NCBI GenBank assembly: GCA_947625885.1
Contig: CANQQA010000005.1
Span: 1 to 64,000, forward strand
DNA length: 64,000 nt
Source: an uncultured Bacteroidales bacterium
Lineage (GTDB): Bacteria > Bacteroidota > Bacteroidia > Bacteroidales > UBA11471
Direction of reading: 5' to 3'
In this document: one piece after another, positions 1 to 8,172 of the stretch
Layout: every line of letters starts with the position of its first letter
Position numbering within the stretch: position 1 is the first letter of the stretch
The notes under the pieces: model-generated
Seen by the model: the letters and a program-made list of their open reading frames with translations, nothing else
Told to the model about the DNA's origin: nothing
The model's database searches: none
Translations under genes and position numbers: made by a program

Positions 1-43
1 GCGTAGCCATTTTATGGCCTTTTCTTTTTTTTCCGCTGGGCAT
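1..43 (-). CDS. Small basic AURKAIP1/COX24-type ribosomal protein, N-terminus only
   Basis: Only 14 codons are visible before the window edge, reading MPSGKKRKGHKMAT. This matches the start of a very short, Lys/Arg-rich protein conserved in Bacteroidota and usually annotated as an AURKAIP1/COX24 domain (bS22-like) small-subunit protein. It lies 36 bp downstream of HU on the same strand. The identification rests on the N-terminal motif from memory of the family; the C-terminus is outside the window, so length and function are not verified. Confidence 0.6.
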   Translation of the reverse strand, partial: MPSGKKRKGHKMAT

Positions 44-79
44 AATATATGGTTTAGAAAGTTAATAGTTCGGCTTCGT

Positions 80-352
80 TTATTTCACGTCGCCCATGAA
101 TGTTTTAGCGGGTTTGAACGCGGGTATGTTGTGAGCCGGAATGATAATGGTTGTATTCTTGGAGATGTTACGGGCAGTTTTCTGTGCTCTTTTCTTCACG
201 ATGAAGCTGCCGAATCCTCTCAAATACACGTTATTACCTTTGGACAAAGAGCCTTTTACCGATTCCATGAACTCTTCTACGGTAGCCAATACGATTGCTT
301 TTTCGATTCCTGTATTTTTAGAAATCTCGTTTACGATGTCTGCTTTTGTCAT
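80..352 (-). CDS. HU-family nucleoid DNA-binding protein
   Basis: A 90-residue protein of the usual HU length. It begins with the HU helical dimerisation region (MTKADIVNEISKNTG), has the conserved GFGSF turn at residues 46-50, and a basic DNA-binding beta-arm with the IPA..PAFKPAKTF segment near the C-terminus (residues 70-85). HU dimers bind and bend DNA without strong sequence preference and organise the nucleoid. It has its own promoter upstream and is separated by about 200 bp from the DUF3256 gene. Whether it is the main HU or an IHF-like paralogue cannot be told from the sequence alone. Confidence 0.95.
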   Translation of the reverse strand: MTKADIVNEISKNTGIEKAIVLATVEEFMESVKGSLSKGNNVYLRGFGSFIVKKRAQKTARNISKNTTIIIPAHNIPAFKPAKTFMGDVK

Positions 353-395
353 TGCTTTTTGATTTTATGTTGATTAGCGTTTTATTTTTAGTCTG

Positions 396-403
396 CAAAT
401 GTA
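396..403 (-). promoter_or_regulatory. Promoter -7 box for the HU gene
   Basis: The minus strand reads TACATTTG, matching the Bacteroidota sigma-70 -7 consensus TAnnTTTG. It lies 44 bp upstream of the HU start codon. No convincing -33 TTTG was seen. Confidence 0.5.
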
Positions 404-553
404 CAGCTTTTTCTTTTATGTCGGTAATAAAATCGAGGAAAATTTTTTATTGCTTTTCTCCTTCTATCCCGAATCGAGTGCGAATATCGGAATTTTTTTT
501 GAATTTACGGCATAGAATACGGGTAAAATCTTTTTATTTCGTTTATTTACGGA

Positions 554-1180
554 TTATTTCACAAAACGGCGTCCGTTCCAACGATAGACAAGCGGGGCGG
601 TGTTCAGATGCGAAACTATTTGTTTGTAAGCATCTTCGGGCAGAAAATCTTGCAAATGTTGTTCCACATAGAGCGTGTCGCCGCTTATCCGATATTCTAC
701 CGGCAACAGCGGGAGCGATTGTACGGCATCGGCTTTTTCCTGCCGGCTTCCGGCAAAAAAATCTTCGGGGCGCGGAGGCGTAAAGAGAGCCGCGGCATCG
801 CACGCAGCCCAGCGGGTATCGTAAAAGTCGATGCGGCTGTCGGCTGCCGGCATTTTCACGGTTTGCACGACGGCAACGACGGGCGACGGTTTCGCCGGCA
901 GCAAAGCTATCTGCACGGTCGATTTTTCCGAAAGCGACAAGAGGAGCGTTTTTTCGTCGAGCCGTTCGAGCGTGATGTTCCCCATGCGCCCTTTGATGCT
1001 GCCGGCTTGTCCGGCTTTGTGCAGGTCGAGCAAGTCTTTGCGGGCATTGACATCGAGTTGGGGAAGCAAGGCGTCGGGCATCGTTATGAAACAGGTTTCG
1101 AGCGTCGTCCGTTCTTGCGCTTCACTTCCGGAAGCGAATGAAAAGAGAAATAAAAATATCGGAAAAATCCATTTTTTCAT
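554..1180 (-). CDS. DUF3256 family secreted protein
   Basis: A 208-residue protein with a clear N-terminal signal peptide (MKKWIFPIFLFLFSFASGSEAQ, cleavage probably after the Ala-Gln region) and no lipobox, so it is predicted periplasmic or exported. The rest resembles the Bacteroidales-specific DUF3256 family, whose function is unknown. It is the last gene of a four-gene minus-strand operon (speA, truA, EamA transporter, this gene) with a 36-bp gap to the transporter, so it is likely co-transcribed; the operon gives no obvious functional hint. Confidence 0.75.
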   Translation of the reverse strand: MKKWIFPIFLFLFSFASGSEAQERTTLETCFITMPDALLPQLDVNARKDLLDLHKAGQAGSIKGRMGNITLERLDEKTLLLSLSEKSTVQIALLPAKPSPVVAVVQTVKMPAADSRIDFYDTRWAACDAAALFTPPRPEDFFAGSRQEKADAVQSLPLLPVEYRISGDTLYVEQHLQDFLPEDAYKQIVSHLNTAPLVYRWNGRRFVK

Positions 1181-1216
1181 ACCCTTATATTTTTAGTTTA
1201 TAACCCATTGCGTTTT

Positions 1217-2122
1217 TTATCGTGTACCCAAATAGAGGAAATACATACCGATAAGCACCAGCAGCAAATCGACGGCTTTGCTGCGAATGTTTTTCTCGTG
1301 GAAGAAGAGGGCGCCGAAAAGGAAGCTCACCACCACGCCGCTGCGCCGCGCCATCGAGACGATGGAAATCATGGAATCGGGGAAGCTGAGGGCGTAGAAA
1401 TAGATGAAGTCGGCAGCCACAAGAAAGAACGAAATGAAAAAGATGCTCGGACGCCACCGGAAAGGGGTGGAGTCTTTGCGTCCGCGATACCACACGAGCA
1501 AGATGCCCGCCATGATAATCATCTGATAATACGTGTACCACACCTGCACGACCATGCGGTCGAACCCGTTGGACAGCAGGTATTTGTCGTAAAGCGCGCT
1601 GAGTGCGCCGGTGAGGGTGGCAAGCACGATGAAATAAATCCAGCGGTCGTGGGCGAAGCGTATGCCCTCTTTTTTACCTGCCGACGAGAGCATGAAAAAG
1701 GAGACTATCGACACGATAACGCCTATCCACTGGTAGAGGTTGAGGCGCTCGCCGAAGATGAGCAGCGCGCCCAAAAGGGTGAGCACGGGCTGCGACGCCT
1801 TTATCGTTCCGGCTATGGTGAGGGGCAGGTGCTTCATGGCAAAGTAGGCGAACACCCACGACGACAGCACGATAACGGCTTTCAGCACGATATAGAGGTG
1901 GGTCGCAAAGTCGGCACGCGGCAGGTAGAACAGGGTATTTTCGACTGTCTCGGGGAAAAATCGGGAGAGCAGTATGGCGGGCAGAAAAAGCAGGCTGCAA
2001 AAGAGCGTGTTGAGGAAAAGTACGGGTATGACGGCGTTGTTGTCGAGCGCCATTTTTTTGAACACTTCGTACATGCCCAGCAATACTGCCGATATGAAAG
2101 CGAAAATCAACCACATACGCAA
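1217..2122 (-). CDS. EamA/DMT-family membrane transporter
   Basis: A 301-residue, very hydrophobic protein with about ten predicted membrane segments arranged as two similar halves, typical of drug/metabolite transporters with two EamA domains. The first half contains the family-like segment LTIAGTIKASQPVLTLLGAL, and a second related block follows around residues 220-295. Such proteins export small metabolites or amino acids from the cytoplasm, but the substrate cannot be inferred. The start codon lies 5 bp after the truA stop, indicating translation from the same mRNA. Confidence 0.85.
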   Translation of the reverse strand: MRMWLIFAFISAVLLGMYEVFKKMALDNNAVIPVLFLNTLFCSLLFLPAILLSRFFPETVENTLFYLPRADFATHLYIVLKAVIVLSSWVFAYFAMKHLPLTIAGTIKASQPVLTLLGALLIFGERLNLYQWIGVIVSIVSFFMLSSAGKKEGIRFAHDRWIYFIVLATLTGALSALYDKYLLSNGFDRMVVQVWYTYYQMIIMAGILLVWYRGRKDSTPFRWRPSIFFISFFLVAADFIYFYALSFPDSMISIVSMARRSGVVVSFLFGALFFHEKNIRSKAVDLLLVLIGMYFLYLGTR

Positions 2123-2127
2123 ATCTT

Positions 2128-2913
2128 TTATACGATAAACACGGCATCGGGATAGACGATATCGTAGAGGAACAGCCCGTTGGCGGGCGCCGAGCTGCCG
2201 GCACGGCAGCGGTCTTTGGCTTCGACGATGCGCCGGAAGTCGGGCAAGGTGAGTTTCCCCCGCCCCACCTCGACGAGCGTGCCGACGACAGCGCGCACCA
2301 TATTGCGCAGGAAGCGGTCGGCGGTGATTTCAAATATCAGGTCGCCGCCGTCGCCGAACCAGTGCGCCTGCGAGAGGCGGCAGTTGTAGGTCTTCACGTC
2401 GGTATGCACGCGACTGAAACTCTTGAAGTCGGTGTATTGCAGGAGCTGTGCGGCGGCATCGTTCATGGCGGCGACGTCGAGGGCGGCGGTGTTCATCGCC
2501 CAGCGGTAGCGCCCCGCGAAAGGGTCTTTCCGGTCGGTAAGGTAGTAGCGGTAGGTGCGCGACAGGGCGTCGAAGCGGCTGTGGGCGTCGGGAGCGACGG
2601 GCACGATGCGGCTCACGGCGATGTCGGGCGGGAGTATGCGGTTGAGGCGCATCGTCCACTCGGCGGGGTCGTCGAGCGGAGCCGGCAGGTCGATGTGCGC
2701 CGTCATCACACGGGCGTGCACGCCCGTGTCGGTGCGCCCTGCGCCGGTGGCGGGCACCGGTCGGCGGGCAAGCAGGGCGAGGGCGTTTTCGAGGCACTCC
2801 TGCACAGTGATGCCGTTGGGCTGGCGCTGCCACCCGTGATAAGCCGTGCCGTCGTAAGAGAGGTACAGAAAATAACGAAATCGACTGTCGTCCATCTCCG
2901 CCATCTGCCGCAT
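2128..2913 (-). CDS. truA: tRNA pseudouridine(38-40) synthase TruA
   Basis: TruA converts uridines 38-40 of the tRNA anticodon arm to pseudouridine. The family active-site motif GAGRTDTGVHA is present, with catalytic Asp at residue 62 of the chosen 261-residue protein, which is a normal TruA length. I chose the ATG at 2913 because it overlaps the speA stop codon as TGATG, the usual sign of translational coupling; in-frame ATGs at 2904 and 2895 are alternatives and the conserved core (YFLYLSYDGTAYHGWQ) starts just after them. The longer upstream open frame runs inside speA and was rejected. Confidence 0.95.
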   Translation of the reverse strand: MRQMAEMDDSRFRYFLYLSYDGTAYHGWQRQPNGITVQECLENALALLARRPVPATGAGRTDTGVHARVMTAHIDLPAPLDDPAEWTMRLNRILPPDIAVSRIVPVAPDAHSRFDALSRTYRYYLTDRKDPFAGRYRWAMNTAALDVAAMNDAAAQLLQYTDFKSFSRVHTDVKTYNCRLSQAHWFGDGGDLIFEITADRFLRNMVRAVVGTLVEVGRGKLTLPDFRRIVEAKDRCRAGSSAPANGLFLYDIVYPDAVFIV

Positions 2914-4811
2914 CAATCTTTTTCGAGGTAGGTATATCCGTAGAGTCCCGAGCGGTAGTTCGAGAGAAATTCGCGACCCTCTTCGGGGGTTATCACGCCG
3001 GCTTTCATCGAAGTGGTCACCCACGTCTCGACGCTGCGCACCATTTTCTTGGGGTTGAACTGCACGTAGTCGAGCACTTCGGCGACGGTTTCGCCGTCGA
3101 TGACCTGATCTATTTCGTAGCGGTCTTTATACACGCTCACGTGCACGGCATTGGTGTCGCCGAAGAGGTTGTGCATATCGCCCAGAATTTCCTGATAGGC
3201 GCCCACGAGAAAGACGCCGATGTAGTACGGCTCCTTGCTGTTGAACGTATGCACGGGCAGGTGGTAGTTGAAATTCCGGGCGGAAATGAAGTTGTCGATT
3301 TTTCCGTCGGAGTCGCACGTAATGTCCTGCAAGGTTGCCGAGCGCGTAGGCTTCTCGTCGAGGCGGCTGATGGGCATGATGGGGAATATCTGGTCTATCG
3401 CCCACGAATCGGGGAGCGACTGGAACAGGGAGAAGTTGCAGAAATATTTGTCGGGGAGCATTTTGGCGATTTTCCGCAGCTCTTCGGGGGCGTGTTTTAT
3501 TTCGTTCGCCATTTCGTACACTTCGCGGGCAATCGACCAGAAGAGGCGTTCTATCTGGGCGCGGGTGCGCAGGTCGAGCAGCCCCAGCCCGAAGAGTTCG
3601 AGCGCCTCGTCGCGTATCTGCAAGGCGTCGTGCCACGTCTCTATGAGGTCGTGTTGGTTGAGGTTGTCCCACGACGCGTAGAGTTCGCGCACGAGTTCGT
3701 GGTCGTTGTCCGACACTTCGGCATCGTCGTCCCACGCGGGGAGGGTGGTTGTTTCGAGCACCTCGAATATCAGCACGGAGTGGTGGGCGGTAAGCGAGCG
3801 ACCCGACTCGGTGATGATGTTGGGTTGCGGCAGGTCGTTTTTGGTGCATACATCGACGAGCGTCCATATCGAGTCGTTCACGTACTCCTGTATGGAGTAG
3901 TTCATGCTGCTCTCGCTGGCGGAGGAGCGGGTGCCGTCGTAATCGACGCCCAGTCCGCCGCCTATATCCACGAAGTCGATGCCGTAGCCCATTTTGCGCA
4001 GCTGCACGTAGAATTGCGAGGCTTCGCGCAGGGCGTTTTTGATGCGGCGTATTTTGGTTATCTGGCTGCCGATGTGGAAGTGTATGAGTTTCAGGCAGTC
4101 CTGCATTTTGTTTTTTTCGAGTATGTCGAGGGCTTCGAGCAGCTCGCTCGAATTGAGTCCGAACTTGCTCACGTCGCCGCCCGACTCTTCCCACTTGCCG
4201 CTGCCGGTGCTCGACAGTTTGATGCGGATTCCGATGTTGGGGCGTATTTTCAGCCGCTTCGATATGGAGGCGATGAGGCTCAATTCGTTGAGTTTCTCGA
4301 CCACGAGGAAGATGCGGCGCCCCATTTTCTGGGCGAGCAGGGCGAGCTCTATGTAATTTTCGTCTTTGTAGCCGTTGCAGATAATCAGCGAATTGGAATC
4401 GACGTTGATGGCGAGTACGGCGTGAAGTTCGGGTTTGGAGCCGGCTTCGAGACCGATGTTGAATTTCTTGCCGTGGCTCACGATTTCTTCGACGACCGGA
4501 TTCATCTGGTTCACCTTTATGGGGTAGATGATGAAATTTTGGGCGGTGTAGCCGTACTGGTCGGCAGCCTGCCGGAAGCAGTTCGATATTTTTTCGATGC
4601 GGTTGTCGAGTATGTCGGGGAAGCGCACCAGCACGGGGGCGGAAACGTCGCGCACCTGCAATTCGTCCATCAATTCCTTCAAATCGACGGAGGCGTAGCC
4701 CTCTTTGGGCGTTACGGTGGCATGACCTTTCTCGTTGATAGAGAAGTACTTCAATCCCCAGCCGGTGATGTTGTAGAGTTCCGACGAGTCTTCAATGCGC
4801 CATTTTCTCAT
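2913..4811 (-). CDS. speA: Biosynthetic arginine decarboxylase
   Basis: A PLP-dependent enzyme that decarboxylates arginine to agmatine, the first step of the agmatine route to putrescine and spermidine. The 632-residue protein has the long SpeA architecture: an alanine-racemase-like barrel with the PLP lysine in YPIKVNQ (Lys99), HIGSQ and DIGGGLGVDYDGT motifs, and a C-terminal barrel with the substrate-side CDSDGKI segment. The ATG at 4811 (MRKWRIEDS) was chosen over the in-frame codon at 4877 because it matches the family N-terminus and because the promoter -7 box covers 4875-4882. It is the first gene of the speA-truA-EamA-DUF3256 operon. Confidence 0.97.
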   Translation of the reverse strand: MRKWRIEDSSELYNITGWGLKYFSINEKGHATVTPKEGYASVDLKELMDELQVRDVSAPVLVRFPDILDNRIEKISNCFRQAADQYGYTAQNFIIYPIKVNQMNPVVEEIVSHGKKFNIGLEAGSKPELHAVLAINVDSNSLIICNGYKDENYIELALLAQKMGRRIFLVVEKLNELSLIASISKRLKIRPNIGIRIKLSSTGSGKWEESGGDVSKFGLNSSELLEALDILEKNKMQDCLKLIHFHIGSQITKIRRIKNALREASQFYVQLRKMGYGIDFVDIGGGLGVDYDGTRSSASESSMNYSIQEYVNDSIWTLVDVCTKNDLPQPNIITESGRSLTAHHSVLIFEVLETTTLPAWDDDAEVSDNDHELVRELYASWDNLNQHDLIETWHDALQIRDEALELFGLGLLDLRTRAQIERLFWSIAREVYEMANEIKHAPEELRKIAKMLPDKYFCNFSLFQSLPDSWAIDQIFPIMPISRLDEKPTRSATLQDITCDSDGKIDNFISARNFNYHLPVHTFNSKEPYYIGVFLVGAYQEILGDMHNLFGDTNAVHVSVYKDRYEIDQVIDGETVAEVLDYVQFNPKKMVRSVETWVTTSMKAGVITPEEGREFLSNYRSGLYGYTYLEKD

Positions 4812-4874
4812 TTCTCGAATAAATTTCTTACGGTTAATAGGTTGAACAACGGTTTTTCGTTCGGAAACGAATCG

Positions 4875-4882
4875 CAAAAATA
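4875..4882 (-). promoter_or_regulatory. Promoter -7 box for the speA operon
   Basis: The minus strand reads TATTTTTG (TAnnTTTG consensus), 63 bp upstream of the chosen speA start codon. Its position argues against translation starting at 4877. Confidence 0.5.
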
Positions 4883-5009
4883 GGTATAAAAAACGAACTT
4901 CCGCAACGATAGCGGCGGAAATATGCGTGCCGGCTGTCGCATTTTTGCGTTTTGGCAGCCGCGTGCGAAATAAAATCTTTCCGACAGGCGAAAAAAGAAT
5001 AAAATTTTT

Positions 5010-5017
5010 TATATTTG
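5010..5017 (+). promoter_or_regulatory. Promoter -7 box for fba
   Basis: TATATTTG matches the TAnnTTTG consensus and lies 46 bp before the aldolase ATG. The -33 region is weak. Confidence 0.5.
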
Positions 5018-5063
5018 CACGATACGAAATCGCAATTTATTTTTTCAGAAAAACAAATAAAAA

Positions 5064-6071
5064 ATGGTTAGTTACAAAGAATTAGGTTTGGTGAACACCC
5101 GGGAGATGTTTGCCAAAGCAATCAAAGGAGGCTATGCCGTACCGGCATTCAATTTCAACAACATGGAACAGTTGCAGGCAATCATACAGGCGACGGTCGA
5201 AACCAAGTCGCCCGTAATCCTGCAAGTATCGAAGGGCGCACGCCAGTATGCCAACCAGACGCTGCTGCGCTACATGGCAGAGGGCGCTGTGGAATATGCC
5301 AAAGAGCTGGGCTGCCCGAAACCCGAAATCGTGCTGCACCTCGACCACGGCGATTCGTTCGAGCTGTGCAAATCGTGCATCGACATGGGCTTCTCGTCGG
5401 TGATGATCGACGGGTCGCACCTGCCCTACGACGAGAATGTGGCTCTCACCAAGAAAGTGGTGGAATACGCTCATCAGTTCGACGTTACCGTCGAAGGCGA
5501 GCTGGGCGTGCTTGCCGGTGTCGAAGATGAAGTGTCGGCAGAGCACCACACCTACACCCGCCCCGAAGAGGTCGTCGACTTCGTAACGAAAACAGGTTGC
5601 GACAGTCTGGCAATCTCCATCGGCACGTCGCACGGCGCCAACAAATTCACGCCGGCACAGTGCACGCGCGATGCCAACGGTCGCCTCGTGCCGCCGCCCC
5701 TGCGCTTCGACGTGCTCGAAGGCGTCGAAAAAGAGCTGCCCGGATTCCCCATCGTGCTGCACGGCTCGTCGTCGGTTCCTCAGGAAGAGGTCGACACCAT
5801 CAACAAATACGGCGGTGCGCTCAAAGATGCCATCGGCATTCCCGAAGAGCAGCTGCGCAAAGCCGCTGCATCGGCTGTCTGCAAAATCAATATCGACTCC
5901 GACAGCCGTCTTGCCATGACGGCAGCCATACGCGAGACGATGGCGCTGAAACCCGCCGAGTTCGACCCGCGCAAATACATGGGTCCGGCACGCGACAATA
6001 TGAAGAAACTCTACATTCACAAAATTGTCGATGTGTTGGGCAGCGCCGGAAAATGCGCCTGCGCTCAATAA
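5064..6071 (+). CDS. fba: Class II fructose-1,6-bisphosphate aldolase
   Basis: A zinc-dependent cytoplasmic aldolase that reversibly splits fructose-1,6-bisphosphate into glyceraldehyde-3-phosphate and dihydroxyacetone phosphate in glycolysis and gluconeogenesis. The 335-residue protein carries the class II signature: LHLDHGD with Asp94 and His95, VEGELG with Glu144, the zinc ligand region GTSHG around His190, and LHGSSS later in the barrel. It is a single-gene unit with its own promoter upstream and a strong intrinsic terminator 24 bp downstream of the stop codon. Confidence 0.96.
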   Translation: MVSYKELGLVNTREMFAKAIKGGYAVPAFNFNNMEQLQAIIQATVETKSPVILQVSKGARQYANQTLLRYMAEGAVEYAKELGCPKPEIVLHLDHGDSFELCKSCIDMGFSSVMIDGSHLPYDENVALTKKVVEYAHQFDVTVEGELGVLAGVEDEVSAEHHTYTRPEEVVDFVTKTGCDSLAISIGTSHGANKFTPAQCTRDANGRLVPPPLRFDVLEGVEKELPGFPIVLHGSSSVPQEEVDTINKYGGALKDAIGIPEEQLRKAAASAVCKINIDSDSRLAMTAAIRETMALKPAEFDPRKYMGPARDNMKKLYIHKIVDVLGSAGKCACAQ

Positions 6072-6094
6072 CACGCCGGTCAGCTGAATAAGCA

Positions 6095-6128
6095 ACGCGC
6101 TCCCTCGCACGAGGGGGCGCGTTTTTTA
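6095..6128 (+). terminator. Intrinsic terminator of fba
   Basis: A 13-bp near-perfect GC-rich stem (arms 6095-6107 and 6110-6122, one G-T pair, 2-nt nominal loop) is followed by a run of six T. It closes the aldolase transcript. Confidence 0.9.
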
Positions 6129-6194
6129 TCGCCCCTGCCTCACGCGTATTGCAAAAAAATCCGCCCGCGATTTGGCAATCTGCCGAAAATGCGT

Positions 6195-6218
6195 TATATT
6201 TGTACATAAAAACGTACA
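6195..6218 (+). promoter_or_regulatory. Promoter and likely operator of the Phd/YoeB-type TA operon
   Basis: TATATTTG at 6195-6202 is a -7 box. Immediately over the expected transcription start sits an inverted repeat TGTAC (6201-6205) and GTACA (6214-6218). Antitoxins of the Phd/YefM family usually autorepress by binding such a repeat; the binding here is inferred. Confidence 0.55.
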
Positions 6219-6229
6219 TACCGACCCTT

Positions 6230-6511
6230 ATGAATGCCATTACAATCAGTCCGACGGAATTGCGCGCCAATCAAAAAAAGTATTTCGATATGGCAGAGAC
6301 CACCCGCATTTTCGTAAAACGGGGACGTAAACTTATCGAATTGGTGGTAAAAGATGCTATCGACGACAACCCGAGTCCGAGCGGCGATGCGTGGTTCGAC
6401 GACCCGCGAAACATCGCGGAGCTGTCGCGCCGCATAGAGGCGGTACGTCAAGGAAACGCCCGTTTTACTCCTCTCGAAGAATTGCGCAAATCATGGGAAG
6501 ATACCGAGTAG
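6230..6511 (+). CDS. Phd/YefM-family antitoxin
   Basis: A 93-residue protein whose N-terminal half (MNAITISPTELRANQKKYFD..ETTRIFVKRGRKLIELV) has the Phd/YefM DNA-binding fold pattern of a helix followed by a beta-strand bearing R/K-G-x. The charged C-terminal half is predicted to fold onto the toxin. It should neutralise the toxin encoded next and repress the operon. The ATG at 6230 was chosen because the -7 box and inverted repeat lie just upstream; the longer frame from 6149 would start upstream of the promoter. The 3' end overlaps the toxin gene by 19 bp. Confidence 0.85.
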   Translation: MNAITISPTELRANQKKYFDMAETTRIFVKRGRKLIELVVKDAIDDNPSPSGDAWFDDPRNIAELSRRIEAVRQGNARFTPLEELRKSWEDTE

Positions 6512-6768
6512 TTATCGAAAAACAGGCGCAGGCTGATATAGAAATTCATCTGAAAAGCGGAGATAAAAATTCGATTAAACGCCTGTTCCAAATCTTGGAC
6601 GAATTGGAAATACACCCCGAATCGGGTACCGGTCGTCCCGAACGTTTGAAATACGCTTTTACCGGATATTGGTCGAGGCGCATTACCGAACGCCACCGCC
6701 TTATTTATAAAATAGATGGCGAACAGGTAACGGTATTCGTCATCTCGGCTTTCGGTCATTATGAATAA
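6493..6768 (+). CDS. YoeB/Txe-family mRNA interferase toxin
   Basis: A 91-residue RelE-superfamily protein. The C-terminal half GTGRPERLK..YWSRRITERHRLIY...SAFGHY matches YoeB/Txe, including the acid (Glu50), arginine (Arg62/63), the conserved H-R-L-x-Y strand and the C-terminal His89-Tyr90 pair that form the ribosome-dependent RNase site in YoeB. Expected to cleave mRNA in the ribosomal A site when released from its antitoxin. It overlaps the antitoxin by 19 bp, so the pair is translationally coupled. Confidence 0.88.
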   Translation: MGRYRVVIEKQAQADIEIHLKSGDKNSIKRLFQILDELEIHPESGTGRPERLKYAFTGYWSRRITERHRLIYKIDGEQVTVFVISAFGHYE

Positions 6769-6834
6769 AGGGTTAAAATAAGCGGTTACACGTTCGTATA
6801 ACGTTTTTTGTACATAAGATGTGTAACACTTTTT

Positions 6835-6881
6835 GTATATACATTTTTTGTGTACACAATTTGTGTATATACATTTTTTGT
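6835..6881 (+). repeat. Two 17-bp direct repeats upstream of the ATPase gene
   Basis: GTATATACATTTTTTGT occurs at 6835-6851 and again at 6865-6881, exactly 30 bp apart, within an AT-rich tract containing further T-run-G motifs from 6804 on. They end 3 bp before the -7 box of the ATPase promoter. A role as a regulator-binding site is plausible but unproven. Confidence 0.75.
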
Positions 6882-6883
6882 AA

Positions 6884-6891
6884 TATATTTG
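6884..6891 (+). promoter_or_regulatory. Promoter -7 box for the ATPase gene
   Basis: TATATTTG matches TAnnTTTG and sits 18 bp upstream of the ATG at 6909, directly downstream of the 30-bp-spaced repeats. Confidence 0.5.
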
Positions 6892-6908
6892 TTGCGGAAT
6901 AAAACCGC

Positions 6909-8048
6909 ATGAATATGGAAACTCCGTTTGTTTTCGGAAAAATCGCCACGGAAAAGAATTTTACCGACCGCGAAAAAGAGACGGCAGAGCTGGTGCTGCA
7001 ATTCACCTCTCTTATCAATACGATTATCATTTCGCCCCGCCGCTGGGGCAAGAGTTCGTTAGTGAACAAGGCGGCTGCGGCGGCCATGGCGCAGGACGAG
7101 CGGCTGCGGATTTGCCACATCGACCTGTTCAACGTGCGCAACGAAGAAGGATTCTATACCCTTTTGGCGCAAAAGGTCATTGCGGCTACCGCCACGAAGT
7201 GGGAGGAGGCGGTCGAAAACGCGAAAGCGTTTTTCTCGCACCTCGTTCCGAAAATAGCCATCGGCACCGCGCCGGGCAATGAGGTTTCCCTCGACTTCGA
7301 TTGGGAGGAGGTGCGGCGCAATCCCGACGAAGTGCTCGACCTTGCCGAGAAAATCGCCGAGGAAAAAGGATTGAAAATCGTCGTCTGCATCGACGAGTTT
7401 CAGAATATTTCGGAGTTTGCCGACTCCGTCGGATTTCAAAAGCGGCTGCGTGCGCACTGGCAGCGGCACCGGCACGCCGCCTACTGCCTTTACGGCAGCA
7501 AGCGGCACATGATGATGGAGGTGTTCACCGGCTCGTCCATGCCGTTTTACAAGTTCGGCACGTTGATGTTCCTCGAAAAAATCGGGACGCCGCAACTCAC
7601 GGCGTTTTTCAAAAGCCGCTTTGCCGACACGGGCAAAAGCATCGACGAAGCGGCTGCCCGCCTTATCGCCGAGCTGACGGACAATCACCCCTACTATGCC
7701 CAGCAGCTGGCACAACTGTCGTGGCTGCGCACCCGCGACCGGTGCAGCGAAGAAATCGTGCGCGAGGCGCATGCCGCCTTGGTGGAGCAGCTGAGCCTGC
7801 TGTTCGTTACCATTACCGAAACGCTGACCACGCAGCAGCTCTGCTACCTCCATGCGCTGATTGCCGGCGAGAAGGCTATCCACTCGACGGCGGTCATGAG
7901 CCGCTACCGCATATCGTCGGCAACGAGTGCTGCCCGCTCGAAAGCGGCGCTTGTCGAATGCGACATACTCGACAACAAGGGCGGAGCGGTTTCTTTTCAA
8001 GACCCGATTTACGCCTACTGGCTGAAAACGCAATATTTCGCCGGATAA
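6909..8048 (+). CDS. P-loop ATPase of the archaeal-type ATPase_2/AAA class
   Basis: A 379-residue protein with a Walker A-like loop SPRRWGKSS (residues 42-50), a Walker B VVCIDEFQN (about 158-165), and a C-terminal winged-helix-like region ending in FQDPIYAYWLKTQYF, all typical of the ATPase_2 family (COG1672-like), which is related to STAND ATPases. These genes are common in Bacteroidota genomic islands; functions are mostly unknown, with some linked to defence or selfish elements. It follows the TA pair in the same direction but has its own promoter and repeats, and ends at a bidirectional terminator. An alternative start is the ATG at 6915. Confidence 0.8.
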   Translation: MNMETPFVFGKIATEKNFTDREKETAELVLQFTSLINTIIISPRRWGKSSLVNKAAAAAMAQDERLRICHIDLFNVRNEEGFYTLLAQKVIAATATKWEEAVENAKAFFSHLVPKIAIGTAPGNEVSLDFDWEEVRRNPDEVLDLAEKIAEEKGLKIVVCIDEFQNISEFADSVGFQKRLRAHWQRHRHAAYCLYGSKRHMMMEVFTGSSMPFYKFGTLMFLEKIGTPQLTAFFKSRFADTGKSIDEAAARLIAELTDNHPYYAQQLAQLSWLRTRDRCSEEIVREAHAALVEQLSLLFVTITETLTTQQLCYLHALIAGEKAIHSTAVMSRYRISSATSAARSKAALVECDILDNKGGAVSFQDPIYAYWLKTQYFAG

Positions 8049-8120
8049 GGGGCGGCAACGGCACGACACTCCGATTCATAAAATTTTCCCGACAAGCAAA
8101 AGGCGAAAGAGACAAAAAAA

Positions 8121-8150
8121 CAGGGGCGACCGGCGGTCGCCCCTGTTTTT
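8121..8150. terminator. Bidirectional intrinsic terminator
   Basis: A perfect 11-bp GC-rich stem (8121-8131 with 8135-8145, 3-nt loop) has a T run on its right and an A run on its left, so it can end both the plus-strand ATPase transcript and the converging minus-strand cargo gene. Confidence 0.88.
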
Positions 8151-8172
8151 ATAAAGTGTTCGTGTGTGTATA

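Noticed and set aside
3141-4883. 580-residue plus-strand frame
   Set aside because: It is the exact antisense of speA and its product has no family features; GC-rich genes here generate long antisense frames.
6804-6891. CRISPR-like repeats
   Set aside because: Only two exact 17-bp copies with a 13-bp gap, no spacers of normal size and no cas genes.
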